Assembly (NCBI GenBank): GCA_016841725.1
Contig: JAENYP010000013.1
Span: 1 to 64,000, forward strand
DNA: 64,000 nt
Source of the DNA: Thermincola carboxydiphila
GTDB lineage: Bacteria > Bacillota > Thermincolia > Thermincolales > UBA2595
Direction: 5' to 3'
The translations under genes and the position numbers were made by a program. Below are positions 8,128 through 16,680 of the stretch, in pieces. Below the pieces are notes generated by a model that saw only the letters and a program-made list of their open reading frames with translations, was not told the DNA's origin and made no database searches. Position 1 is the first letter of the stretch; the number at the start of each line of letters is the position of its first letter.

Positions 8128-9489
8128 TTGTTAGCATGTCTCCCTAAACTGCCTTTTGAACCGCATAATTACCAGGTTCAGACTGCCAAAAGGGTTCTGC
8201 AGGATATGGACTGCCGGGCCCTGATTGCCGATGAGGTCGGTCTTGGTAAAACCATTGAAGCAGGGCTCATTATCAAAGAAATGATTGCCACCGGGCAGGC
8301 AAAAAAAGTCCTGATTCTGACCCCGGCCTCACTTGTCCAACAGTGGTGGGCAGAACTAAACGAAAAATTCGGGCTTAACTTCTGGGTCAGCCGCAAAGGC
8401 CCCTGGGCCTGGTCCGGAAACTTTGTCATCGGGTCTCTGGATAAGGCAAAAAGAGAAGAACACAGCACACTTATCCTGGAAAATAAATACGACCTGGTGG
8501 TCATAGATGAGGCCCATAAACTGAAAAACCGGAAAACCGGGAACTGGACATTTGTATCAAAACTCAACACCAGTGGGCTTGTCCTGCTGACGGCAACACC
8601 TCTGCATAACAAGCTTGAGGAAGTATATAACCTGGTGTGCCTTCTAAAACCGGAACTGTTCCCTGATTACGCGAGCTTTCTCGATCACTACCAATTGAAT
8701 CCCAAATCACTGATAAGCGAGATGCGGGAGAAACTTCAGGATGTTATGATTCGAAACCTGACCCGGGAACTGGGAGTTAAAAATATCTCCCGCAAAGTGA
8801 GCCTGATTCCGGTAGATACGACTGAACTCGACAAACAAATCTATGCCAAAATCAAATTGTACCCGGGCACATTCCTTTCACTGCTGCTGTGTAAAGAATT
8901 CTGCAGCAGCTATTCAGCCCTTTATGATACCCTGCAAAAAAAAGGGGATACTGAAATCCTGGCCATGTTGGAGGAATGTGAAATCTCCGCAAAGCTGAAA
9001 CACCTGGAAATGATTCTCAGGAATCACAAGGGGAAAGTTCTGGTGTTTACAGAATATATTCAGACACAGCACTATATTGCCCGTTACCTGATGATGCATA
9101 ATATCAGGTTTATTCTCTTCAATGGGAAGCTGGGGAGGAACCAAAAAGAATGGGTAAAACACCTCTTTGAAAAAAGGGATATCCCGGTTATGATTTGTAC
9201 TGATTCCGGTTCCCAGGGTCTAAACTTCCAGTACTGTGATGTTATTGTCAATTTTGACCTGCCCTGGAACCCCATGAAGGTTGAACAGCGAATTGGCCGG
9301 ATTGACCGGATCGGACAAAAATCCAGCAGTGTATATATATACAACTTTATCATGAAGGATACCATTGAAGAAAAAATATTTTCTGTCCTTGGCGAAAAAA
9401 TCACCCTGTTTAATGAATGTATCGGAGAACTAGACAAGATTCTGGTTGACAATGAAGCAGAGCTTTACAGCATGATGAACAGAATGTAA
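8128..9489 (+). CDS. SNF2 / RapA-like superfamily II helicase (ATPase)
   Basis: 453 residues from a TTG start 7 bp after AAGGAGG. It is a compact SNF2 core without accessory domains: Q-like motif PHNYQVQ, Walker A DEVGLGKTIEAG (about residue 37), motif Ia ILTPASL, DEAH box VVIDEAHKLKNR, motif III LLTATPLHN, and C-terminal helicase motifs VFTEY, TDSGSQGLNFQ and QRIGRIDRIGQ. These proteins translocate on DNA to displace bound proteins or RNA polymerase; E. coli RapA is about twice as long, so this is a short relative. It appears monocistronic. Confidence 0.9.
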   Translation: MLACLPKLPFEPHNYQVQTAKRVLQDMDCRALIADEVGLGKTIEAGLIIKEMIATGQAKKVLILTPASLVQQWWAELNEKFGLNFWVSRKGPWAWSGNFVIGSLDKAKREEHSTLILENKYDLVVIDEAHKLKNRKTGNWTFVSKLNTSGLVLLTATPLHNKLEEVYNLVCLLKPELFPDYASFLDHYQLNPKSLISEMREKLQDVMIRNLTRELGVKNISRKVSLIPVDTTELDKQIYAKIKLYPGTFLSLLLCKEFCSSYSALYDTLQKKGDTEILAMLEECEISAKLKHLEMILRNHKGKVLVFTEYIQTQHYIARYLMMHNIRFILFNGKLGRNQKEWVKHLFEKRDIPVMICTDSGSQGLNFQYCDVIVNFDLPWNPMKVEQRIGRIDRIGQKSSSVYIYNFIMKDTIEEKIFSVLGEKITLFNECIGELDKILVDNEAELYSMMNRM

Positions 9490-9523
9490 CCCTGATGTTT
9501 CCATGATCTTCCCGGCGTATTAA

Positions 9524-9555
9524 AAAGCAGCTCAGCCGTACTGGCAAGCTGCTTT
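9524..9555 (-). terminator. Intrinsic terminator for the GGDEF gene (possibly bidirectional)
   Basis: AAAGCAGCT (9524-9532) pairs with AGCTGCTTT (9547-9555). On the minus strand the hairpin is followed by TTTTTAATA, a clear U-tract; on the plus strand the T-run is weaker. It separates the converging helicase and cyclase genes. Confidence 0.8.
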
Positions 9556-9570
9556 CTGTTAATTAAACAT

Positions 9571-11136
9571 CTAGCCGATATTCTTTTTGATATTCACTCC
9601 AGACTCGTGGGGACCATAGCAGACAACTCTGTTCCGACCGCTGCCTTTAGCCATGTAAAGGGCATCATCAGCAATCTTGACAATCTCCTTGACTCCCATG
9701 GGTGGTTTCCACGCCGCCAGGCCGATACTCAGGGTCATCTTACAGGAATCTCCTTTATGTTGAAACACGTGGGCTTCCACAGTACTGCGCAGCCTCTCCA
9801 TAAGCTGATACGCGCCGGTAAGATCAGTATGTGGCATAATAACCGCAAATTCCTCTCCCCCGTACCTGGCTGCCAGGTCTGAAGCCCGCACCTTATCCCT
9901 TACCAGGACGGCCAGTTCCTTTAGTACCATATCTCCAAAAATATGCCCATACCTGTCATTAATTTTTTTAAAGTAATCCAGGTCCATCATGGCAACAACA
10001 AATTTAAGATGGTATCTTTCTGTCTTTTTCACCATCTCCCCCAGATGCCGGTAAAAATATGCATTATTAAACAACCCGGTCAACCCGTCAGATGCAGACT
10101 GCATTTCCAGTCTTTTCAGGTGGGCAACATTCCGGAAACCTGCGGCAGCGATTTCAGCAACTGTTTTGAAGTATCTTTCATAATAATCCGCCTGCAGGTA
10201 ATCCCGCTGTCCACGAATAATGATAATACCCGATTCCGCCTTGTTACCCAGTGGTAAAATAAAGAAACCGAAATCATATTGGAGGTTTTTCAGAATTTCC
10301 GGTCCGAGTTCTTCCCCTGTCTCAAATCCCAGTTCCACGCCCCAGTCAACCTGTTCAGATTCGTAGGAATATATTTCTGAACATACTCCATTATCCCCGC
10401 AGCCAAAAAATACCTTCATCCCCTTAACAGGTACAACCGGGTCTATCGTCTCAAAGAGCAGGTCACATATTGTGTGGTATTCCCTGGCCTGATTCAGTTC
10501 CTTACTGAACCTGTAGAGGAGTTTACTCTTCCGGTATTCCTGGTCAAGTACATCTTTTTCCCTTTTGGTATTGCTCTCTAACCGTGTCATAATACCAACA
10601 TAATGTGAGAAGGCAAAATACAGGGGTAATATAACAGCTGCAAAATTAAACGGTTTCAGCGGGTGGTAGCCCGGGGAGGCCATAACAGCGCCGAGATATG
10701 TTCCCAGACATATCATTGTCACAATTAACCCATGTTTAGCGCCATAGACAATCCGGCAGTTAGCCAAAGCTAACAGGTAAAGCAGTAAAAAGGGGCTGAC
10801 AATACCGCCCGACAGGTAAACACCTGCAGAGCTAAAAACCACATCAGCCACTGCAAAAAACAACACCACCCGGTCACCAAAACGCAGGGCCCTGGAATAC
10901 ACTAAAAACATGATCCATTCTGCTGCCAGGAGATACACAAAACCTGCTATAAGCAATGCACTTAAGGCAGATAAAGAAAAGTCCCTTTCAAAGGACTTCC
11001 AAATAAACATAAGTATGGTCCAGATAACGGCAATGACAAATGAAAGGTATCTGAAATTCTGCAGATACCGCATTAAAATACCGTGAGGACTTCTGTTGTA
11101 AGGATAACCGGCCTTAAACAGGCTCAGAACAACCAT
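9571..11136 (-). CDS. Membrane-bound diguanylate cyclase (GGDEF) with GAF-like sensor region
   Basis: 521 residues from the ATG at 11136, chosen for the GGAGAAGG site; an upstream in-frame TTG at 11157 is less likely. Residues 25-195 hold about six hydrophobic segments. A cytoplasmic helix follows, then a GAF-like region (about 210-340). The catalytic domain has GLFNNAYFYRH, DLDYFKKINDRYGH and GGEEF, with an RxxD inhibition site (RASD) exactly five residues before it. It should therefore make cyclic di-GMP from two GTP and be product-inhibited. No PDE domain and no c-di-GMP riboswitch was seen nearby. Confidence 0.92.
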   Translation of the reverse strand: MVVLSLFKAGYPYNRSPHGILMRYLQNFRYLSFVIAVIWTILMFIWKSFERDFSLSALSALLIAGFVYLLAAEWIMFLVYSRALRFGDRVVLFFAVADVVFSSAGVYLSGGIVSPFLLLYLLALANCRIVYGAKHGLIVTMICLGTYLGAVMASPGYHPLKPFNFAAVILPLYFAFSHYVGIMTRLESNTKREKDVLDQEYRKSKLLYRFSKELNQAREYHTICDLLFETIDPVVPVKGMKVFFGCGDNGVCSEIYSYESEQVDWGVELGFETGEELGPEILKNLQYDFGFFILPLGNKAESGIIIIRGQRDYLQADYYERYFKTVAEIAAAGFRNVAHLKRLEMQSASDGLTGLFNNAYFYRHLGEMVKKTERYHLKFVVAMMDLDYFKKINDRYGHIFGDMVLKELAVLVRDKVRASDLAARYGGEEFAVIMPHTDLTGAYQLMERLRSTVEAHVFQHKGDSCKMTLSIGLAAWKPPMGVKEIVKIADDALYMAKGSGRNRVVCYGPHESGVNIKKNIG

Positions 11137-11237
11137 AAGATACCCTTCTCCCCCCAAAAGACTACCTTATATCTTTAATTCACCTGCCTGCTCAAATTTC
11201 CTTCTTTTTAAATTAATTTACCTTTTTACGTTGATGG

Positions 11238-11531
11238 TTACATTATTTTAGCCGAAAGGTCTATTACAAGCAGAGCAAGGCCCATACTCAAAAGACTAAT
11301 GATAAAATTAACGGCCAGTTGTTTTGACCCTGTTTCCTTAAACAGTTTTTTAAGTATCACATTTATTACCACGAGATAAATCGTTGGAGCCAAAATAGTA
11401 AAAATAATGGAATTGGCTGTTTTACTTATGGGCATAAATGCATATACCATGAAAACCAAAAAAGCAAAAAACCAGAAAATCAGCCCGGCAGTCACGGATA
11501 ATAGGAATTTAAGCATAATTGTAAACACCAT
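11238..11531 (-). CDS. Small integral membrane protein, function unknown
   Basis: 97 residues with a GAGGTGG site before the ATG at 11531. Three hydrophobic helices are clear (about residues 7-32, 41-60 and 74-95), separated by a short Lys-rich loop (KKLFKETGSK). No family is recognised. It precedes neither flank in an obvious operon: the cyclase start is about 100 bp downstream, and the MacA-like gene ends about 56 bp upstream. Confidence 0.6.
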   Translation of the reverse strand: MVFTIMLKFLLSVTAGLIFWFFAFLVFMVYAFMPISKTANSIIFTILAPTIYLVVINVILKKLFKETGSKQLAVNFIISLLSMGLALLVIDLSAKIM

Positions 11532-11587
11532 AATACCACCTCAGTGCCTATTATCCCACAAGCGGCTGCAAAAGTATGTGATTTGAC

Positions 11588-13096
11588 TCACTTTCCGGCC
11601 TCAAAAGCAGGGTTTGCCAGGACTTCCTCCCCTTCTGTTAATCCACCTGTAATTTCAATATATTCATCACCTTTAAGTCCGGTATCCACAGTCCTGGTTT
11701 CCGGCCCTTCAGACGCGGGTATCATTACTGTAGCTTTACTGCCTTCGAAAATGACCGCCGTAACCGGTAATCGCAGAACCCCTTCTTTCTTTGCGGTAAT
11801 AACATCTGCATCCCCGGTCATTCCTGCTTTCAAAGGTCCGGGAGCCTCGATTCTAATCTTCGTCTCAAATACTACACTACTGCCCTCAGCTTCACCCTGG
11901 CTGGCGATATATACCACCTGCCCGGGAAAAGACCGGTTGCCAAAGGCGCCTGCATAAACCGCTGCTTCCTGCCCTAACCGGAGTACCGGCATATCGGCTT
12001 CTTCCACCGTTGCTTCCAGTTCCATGCCCTGGGCCGCCGAAATAACCATGGCCGGTCTATCCTGAGGAGGTTCCTGACCTGAACTGATGTTAAGTTCCGT
12101 GACAACGCCATCCTGTCCTGCATAAACACGGTATTTTTCGATTTCATTCTGTTTTATCTCCCAGGCCAGCTCTGCCTGCCTCAAAGCAAGGCTGCACCGG
12201 TCAATTTCCACCGTGCTTTCACTGGTATCAATCCTGGCAATGACATCATCTTTACCTATATTTTGCCCCTCCCGGACCTCCAGTTGCAGCACGGTCCCGG
12301 AAGCAGCAGCTCTGGCGGTAACCTCATCTGCCTCCTCAACCCCAGCGCTGCTGAAAGAACTTACCAAGCCACCCCCGGCAAAGGCAACCTCCACTGAAGC
12401 CTGAATGCCCGCAGCCACTGCACCCGGATTTCGGAAGCGTACGGTAACATCATGGATTTTGCCCCCTCCGGAAGCAGCCCTGCCGGCCCTGTCAACATCC
12501 ACAACAATACCCTCCAGATAAGACATGTACTCCGAAAGACATACTGTTGCTTTTGATCCATTGTTAATTTTTTCAATACCCATAGGCCCAAAGGGGGTCG
12601 TTACCTCTAAAAACCCAGGGTCGGTGATTTTGGCCACCGGTGTGTTCTTTTCAACCCTGTCACCTTCTCTGACAAGTACCTGTGTTATTCTCCCGGAAGC
12701 CTGTGCCCTTACCGAATCAGAACCGGCAGCCAAGGATGCCTCTTCCAGGTCCCGTTTCCTGCCTTCACATTCCAGTTCCGCCTGCTCCAGGGCAAGCCTG
12801 GCATCTTCATCTTCCATGGTAAAAAGCAGGTCCCCGGCCTTTACCCGTTCCCCTTCCTTAACCAAAATAGCGGTAACTCTGGCTTTGACCTCTGGGATTA
12901 ATTCCTCCCTGGAAGAATCGGAAATGACCCCCTGGGCAAACACCGATTTTATTACACTGCCCCTGGTTACCTTTACATTTGGGACATTAACGGCTGCCGG
13001 CACAGATTCCGCGGCGGAATACTTCCATACGACGATACCGCAAATTATTGCACTTACCAAAATGATTATGCCTGTGACCACATACTTCTTTTTCAT
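11588..13096 (-). CDS. HlyD/MacA-type periplasmic adaptor protein of an ABC exporter
   Basis: 502 residues from the ATG at 13096, which has TTGGAGGTACAT in front; an in-frame TTG at 13108 is part of that site. One N-terminal membrane anchor (residues 5-24). It contains two biotinyl-lipoyl-like units in tandem (ILVKEGERVKAGD and VLVREGDRVEKN early; LQLEVREGQNIGKDD later), a helical hairpin, then the beta-barrel and MP domains typical of RND/MacA adaptors (ATVEEADMPVLRLGQ; LKAGMTGDADV; LPVTAVIFEG). It should bridge the MacB-like permease just downstream to the cell surface. Longer than E. coli MacA (about 370) because of the duplicated lipoyl unit. Confidence 0.85.
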   Translation of the reverse strand: MKKKYVVTGIIILVSAIICGIVVWKYSAAESVPAAVNVPNVKVTRGSVIKSVFAQGVISDSSREELIPEVKARVTAILVKEGERVKAGDLLFTMEDEDARLALEQAELECEGRKRDLEEASLAAGSDSVRAQASGRITQVLVREGDRVEKNTPVAKITDPGFLEVTTPFGPMGIEKINNGSKATVCLSEYMSYLEGIVVDVDRAGRAASGGGKIHDVTVRFRNPGAVAAGIQASVEVAFAGGGLVSSFSSAGVEEADEVTARAAASGTVLQLEVREGQNIGKDDVIARIDTSESTVEIDRCSLALRQAELAWEIKQNEIEKYRVYAGQDGVVTELNISSGQEPPQDRPAMVISAAQGMELEATVEEADMPVLRLGQEAAVYAGAFGNRSFPGQVVYIASQGEAEGSSVVFETKIRIEAPGPLKAGMTGDADVITAKKEGVLRLPVTAVIFEGSKATVMIPASEGPETRTVDTGLKGDEYIEITGGLTEGEEVLANPAFEAGK

Positions 13097-13122
13097 ATGT
13101 ACCTCCAAAAAAACACGTTAAA

Positions 13123-14484
13123 CTACTCCTGCCTGATAGCATTCAGAGGGCTCAGCCTGGCTGCCCTGACCGCAGGGTATATTCCTGCCAGTACTCCCAC
13201 CAGGGTGGCAAAGGTGAGAGCAAACAAAGCCAGCCACACCGGGATAACTGCAATATCCCCCACCGCTTCCTCGGGAATTCCCAGGAAATTGGCACTCCTG
13301 TATATAAAATTTATGATTCCGGCAATAGCATAAGAAATAACCAGTCCGGCCATACCTCCGAGAAATCCAATCGTACCCGCCTCAATAAGAAACATTTTGC
13401 GGATGTTGGGAATTGTCGCCCCCAGGACCTTGAGGATGCCGATTTCCCTGGTGCGTTCCAGGATGGACATGACCATGGTGTTAATGATCCCTATTGTAGC
13501 CACCAACAAAGAAATGGCGCCAATACCACCCAGGATCATCTGGATTATAAAAAAGGCCTTGTTAACTTCCTTCAGCTCAGTAATCGGTGAAAATGCCCGG
13601 AACCCCATTTGCCGGATGCATTCAACCACATACTCAACCTTCTCTCTTTCAGGTACCCTGACAGTCAGGTTCATGTAGCTTTCCCGGCCTTCTCTCAGAG
13701 AGACCCCGCTTTGTAATGCTCCGGCCCAGTTATTGAGTTCCCTTACCATATCCAGAGGTACATAAATCACGCTGGAGCCCGGAGAACTCCGGGTCTCTGA
13801 AAGCATACCCACCACCTTCACCTTTATGGTTTTAGAAACATTTTTACCCCCCGGCCCTGTTTTGGCCGCAGTCAGGGTTACTGTGCGGTTAACCAGCTGG
13901 GTCCTTGGCACATCATCTGACAGCCGGGCCGGTTGGACTACGGAAGCCGGGGCCGCTGCGGAATTTTGCTGCTCCTCTCCCGAATCCCTGCGAGGACGTC
14001 TCTTCTCCCTGAGCATTTCAGGCACATAATAGCCTATTACCGCTTCATTACTGCCTCCTGTGAGGTATTTCCCTTCTGCCATATCATAATCAAAATTAAT
14101 GCCTGCCAGGGCATCAACCCCAATTACCTCTGTACTACACGTCTTCCGGTCAACCTGCAGTTCGACCTGACCCGAATTATACTGTGACTTGGGCATCACT
14201 GCCTTAACTCCCGGTATGGACCTGATCTGTTCAGCAGCGCCTTCATCAAGTTTGTTTACCTGACTGTGGGTAGTCATATCATAGTTGGGATATACCTCTA
14301 TCTCTGTAAGGCTGCCAAACATACTGATACTGCGCACTGCATTTTCTTTGAGCCCGATGGCCAGAGACATCATGGCCACTATGGCTGCAGTTCCAATGGT
14401 AACTCCTATAGCCGTAAGTATGGTACGCCCCTTACGGCGCCTCAGGTTGCGGGTGACAATTATTAATGTATCACTAAACTTCAT
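13123..14484 (-). CDS. MacB/FtsX-type ABC transporter permease
   Basis: 453 residues. The topology is that of MacB_PCD-FtsX permeases: one N-terminal helix (LTAIGVTIGTAAIVAMMSLA), a large extracytoplasmic domain (about residues 50-310), then three helices ending in the FtsX signature (ERTREIGILKVLGA and a C-terminal VRAARLSPLNAIRQE). Its ATG overlaps the stop of the ATPase gene by one base, so the two are translationally coupled. With the adaptor it forms a mechanotransmission-type exporter for a peptide, lipoprotein or small molecule; cargo unknown. Confidence 0.9.
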   Translation of the reverse strand: MKFSDTLIIVTRNLRRRKGRTILTAIGVTIGTAAIVAMMSLAIGLKENAVRSISMFGSLTEIEVYPNYDMTTHSQVNKLDEGAAEQIRSIPGVKAVMPKSQYNSGQVELQVDRKTCSTEVIGVDALAGINFDYDMAEGKYLTGGSNEAVIGYYVPEMLREKRRPRRDSGEEQQNSAAAPASVVQPARLSDDVPRTQLVNRTVTLTAAKTGPGGKNVSKTIKVKVVGMLSETRSSPGSSVIYVPLDMVRELNNWAGALQSGVSLREGRESYMNLTVRVPEREKVEYVVECIRQMGFRAFSPITELKEVNKAFFIIQMILGGIGAISLLVATIGIINTMVMSILERTREIGILKVLGATIPNIRKMFLIEAGTIGFLGGMAGLVISYAIAGIINFIYRSANFLGIPEEAVGDIAVIPVWLALFALTFATLVGVLAGIYPAVRAARLSPLNAIRQE

Positions 14485-15182
14485 TACAGGCCTCCACTGC
14501 TCTCTTCTTCTCCGTCTATCAGACCGTCCCTCAGATAAATCACCCGGTCGGCGCGCCCTGCAACTGCATGGTCATGGGTTACCACTACAAAGGTCTGGCC
14601 TTTTTCCCTGTTCATTTCCTGCATCAGGTCCATAATTTCCTGTTCAGTACGGCTGTCAAGATTTCCGGTGGGTTCGTCAGCCAGTACCAGCCGGGGGCTG
14701 TTTACCAGTGCGCGGGCAATACTGACTCGCTGCTGCTGCCCTCCACTCAGTTCATTTGGTTTATGGTCAGCCCGTCCCGAGAGACCAACCATTTCGAGAA
14801 CTCTCCGGGCCATATCCCTTCTCCGGGCTGCCGCGACCTCGGCAAAAATAAGGGGAATTTCTACATTTTCCAATGCCGTGAGGTCAGGCAGCAGGTTGTA
14901 GGACTGAAAAATAAAGCCTATCTGCTCCCGCCGAAACAGGCTTAACTGGTCTTCACTCATTTCTGTGATCTCACTGCCGCAGCACATTATTTTACCACCG
15001 GTCGGCCTGATCAGGCCTCCAATCAGATTAAGCAGAGTTGACTTTCCAGACCCCGAGGTGCCGCAAAGGGCTATGAATTGACCATCCAGGACTGTCATGT
15101 CAATTCCGAACAAAACAGGGACTTCAATTTTACCCAGGTTGAAGGAGTGTTTTAAACCCTCAGTTATAATAAGTTCCGGCAT
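14484..15182 (-). CDS. LolD/MacB-type ABC transporter ATP-binding protein
   Basis: 232 residues, full length. Walker A GTSGSGKST (about residue 41), Q-loop region FIFQSYNLLPDLTALENV, ABC signature LSGGQQQR, Walker B LVLADEPTGNLD and the switch His in VVVTHD are all intact. It is the first gene of the ATPase-permease-adaptor operon (15182 to 11588). The FQSYNLL stretch is typical of the MacB/LolD/FtsE subfamily. Confidence 0.93.
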   Translation of the reverse strand: MPELIITEGLKHSFNLGKIEVPVLFGIDMTVLDGQFIALCGTSGSGKSTLLNLIGGLIRPTGGKIMCCGSEITEMSEDQLSLFRREQIGFIFQSYNLLPDLTALENVEIPLIFAEVAAARRRDMARRVLEMVGLSGRADHKPNELSGGQQQRVSIARALVNSPRLVLADEPTGNLDSRTEQEIMDLMQEMNREKGQTFVVVTHDHAVAGRADRVIYLRDGLIDGEEESSGGL

Positions 15183-15358
15183 AGTTTCTCTCCCGCTTTT
15201 TGTTATTCAGCGCTTACCAACAAAATACTATACTAACCGTCTCACAAACCTTAGACGCACAAAAGGGCAAAAATTCTTCACCTGAATCAAAAAATTTATT
15301 AAGCGGGTTCTGCCATGACTCAATTTTGACAGGAATCGCCCAGATACGCCAAGCCGCG

Positions 15359-15387
15359 TTGTAGGCTGCTGCATCATATGTTATAAT
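15359..15387 (+). promoter_or_regulatory. Probable promoter of the O-antigen-ligase-like operon
   Basis: A perfect TATAAT (15382-15387) lies 17 bp after a weak TTGTAG (15359-15364), about 40 bp before the ATG at 15430. Confidence 0.5.
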
Positions 15388-15429
15388 AACTCAGGATAAC
15401 ATATACTACTACTAGACGGAGGATTAAAA

Positions 15430-16680
15430 ATGCTCTGGTGGAAAGAACGCTCACTGACAGACAGGTTTGTAATTTCCCTGCTCTCCCTGATGATGCTGTA
15501 CCCCGGTATAGACTATGTGCTGCGCAGCATTTTGCCCATCCCCGTTCTTGGGTCACTATGGGACGAGCTTACCCTGGTTACCCTGCTGACAGTACTTGGT
15601 CTTAAACTTATTTTCAGTCCCCCGGAAAGGTCAACCGGGACTACCAGGGTGATGGGGCTCGTAATGGCAGCCGGCCTGGCTCTTTTAGTGCTAAATCTGA
15701 CTGACCTGAAAATCAATATTGAAGGCTACCGGGCCATGTTCCAGTATATGCTGGTGTTTTTCACCGCCTTTTACCTGATACATAAAAATGAAGATGCCAA
15801 ACTGCTGCTGACAGTTGCTGTCATTTTGGGGGCTGTACTCGCTGTCCACGGCATCTGGCAGTATATTGTCGGTGTCCCCATGCCCGGACGCTGGGTAGAT
15901 GCCGGTGAAGCTGTGCGTACCAGGGCTTTTTCCATCATCAACAGCCCTAATGCCCTGGCTGGCCAAATGGCATTTCTGGCCCCAATCGCGCTGGGACTGG
16001 CAGCATCAGAAAAAACCTGGCCAAAGAGACTGCTGTGGCTGGCTGCTGCCGGTTTACTGGTGCTGTGCCTGCTGTTTACCGGGACCAGAGGGGCTTGGCT
16101 GGCTTTTGCCTTTGCTCTGGCAGTAATCGGGGTTATTTTCGACCGGCGCCTGCTGGCTGCCGGAGTTGTAGCCGTAGTTCTGATAGTTCTGTTCGTACCG
16201 GCAGTCAGTAACCGGATTTCTTACCTGTTTACTCCTGAATATATGTCCAAAAGCGCTGCCAGCGGCCGTATCAAAAGGTGGCTGGACGCTTATGACCAGA
16301 TGACCCTTGAGCCCCTGTTCGGCACAGGTCTGGGACATTACGGCGGCGCTGTGGCGGACCGGGCTTTTGGGACCCCATCGGTTGACAATTATTATATGAA
16401 AACTCTTGCCGAAACAGGCCTGGTCGGCCTGGGGCTGTTTCTCTGGCTTATGGCCACAGTAATGCACCAGGGCTATCGCGCCTGGCAGGCTTTGGCCAAC
16501 CCACGCTGGCGTTATGCTGCGGCCGGCATTTTTACCGGTCTCCTGGCAGTACTGTTTCACAGCGGGGTCGAAAATATCTTCGAAATACCCTACCTGAGTA
16601 CATATTTCTGGTTAACGGCAGGCCTCCTGGCAGGAATGCCTTACAATGATGCCGAGACTGGAGGTGCCGCCAATGAATAG
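15430..16680 (+). CDS. O-antigen ligase / polymerase-like membrane protein
   Basis: 416 residues with a GACGGAGG site. Ten or more hydrophobic segments. The conserved O-antigen-ligase (Wzy_C) region is visible: FTGTRGAWLAFAFALA (about residue 215) and the large loop ending FGTGLGHYGG...VDNYYMKTLAETGLVGLGLF, a family hallmark. Such enzymes join or polymerise lipid-linked glycans outside the membrane. In a Firmicute the acceptor would be a wall or exopolysaccharide glycan, not LPS. Its end overlaps the next gene by 8 bp. Confidence 0.85.
   Translation: MLWWKERSLTDRFVISLLSLMMLYPGIDYVLRSILPIPVLGSLWDELTLVTLLTVLGLKLIFSPPERSTGTTRVMGLVMAAGLALLVLNLTDLKINIEGYRAMFQYMLVFFTAFYLIHKNEDAKLLLTVAVILGAVLAVHGIWQYIVGVPMPGRWVDAGEAVRTRAFSIINSPNALAGQMAFLAPIALGLAASEKTWPKRLLWLAAAGLLVLCLLFTGTRGAWLAFAFALAVIGVIFDRRLLAAGVVAVVLIVLFVPAVSNRISYLFTPEYMSKSAASGRIKRWLDAYDQMTLEPLFGTGLGHYGGAVADRAFGTPSVDNYYMKTLAETGLVGLGLFLWLMATVMHQGYRAWQALANPRWRYAAAGIFTGLLAVLFHSGVENIFEIPYLSTYFWLTAGLLAGMPYNDAETGGAANE

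Noticed and set aside
12525-13121. 198-codon plus-strand open frame within the adaptor gene
   Set aside because: It is antisense to a clear HlyD/MacA-like gene with an intact domain pattern; serine/threonine-rich shadow.
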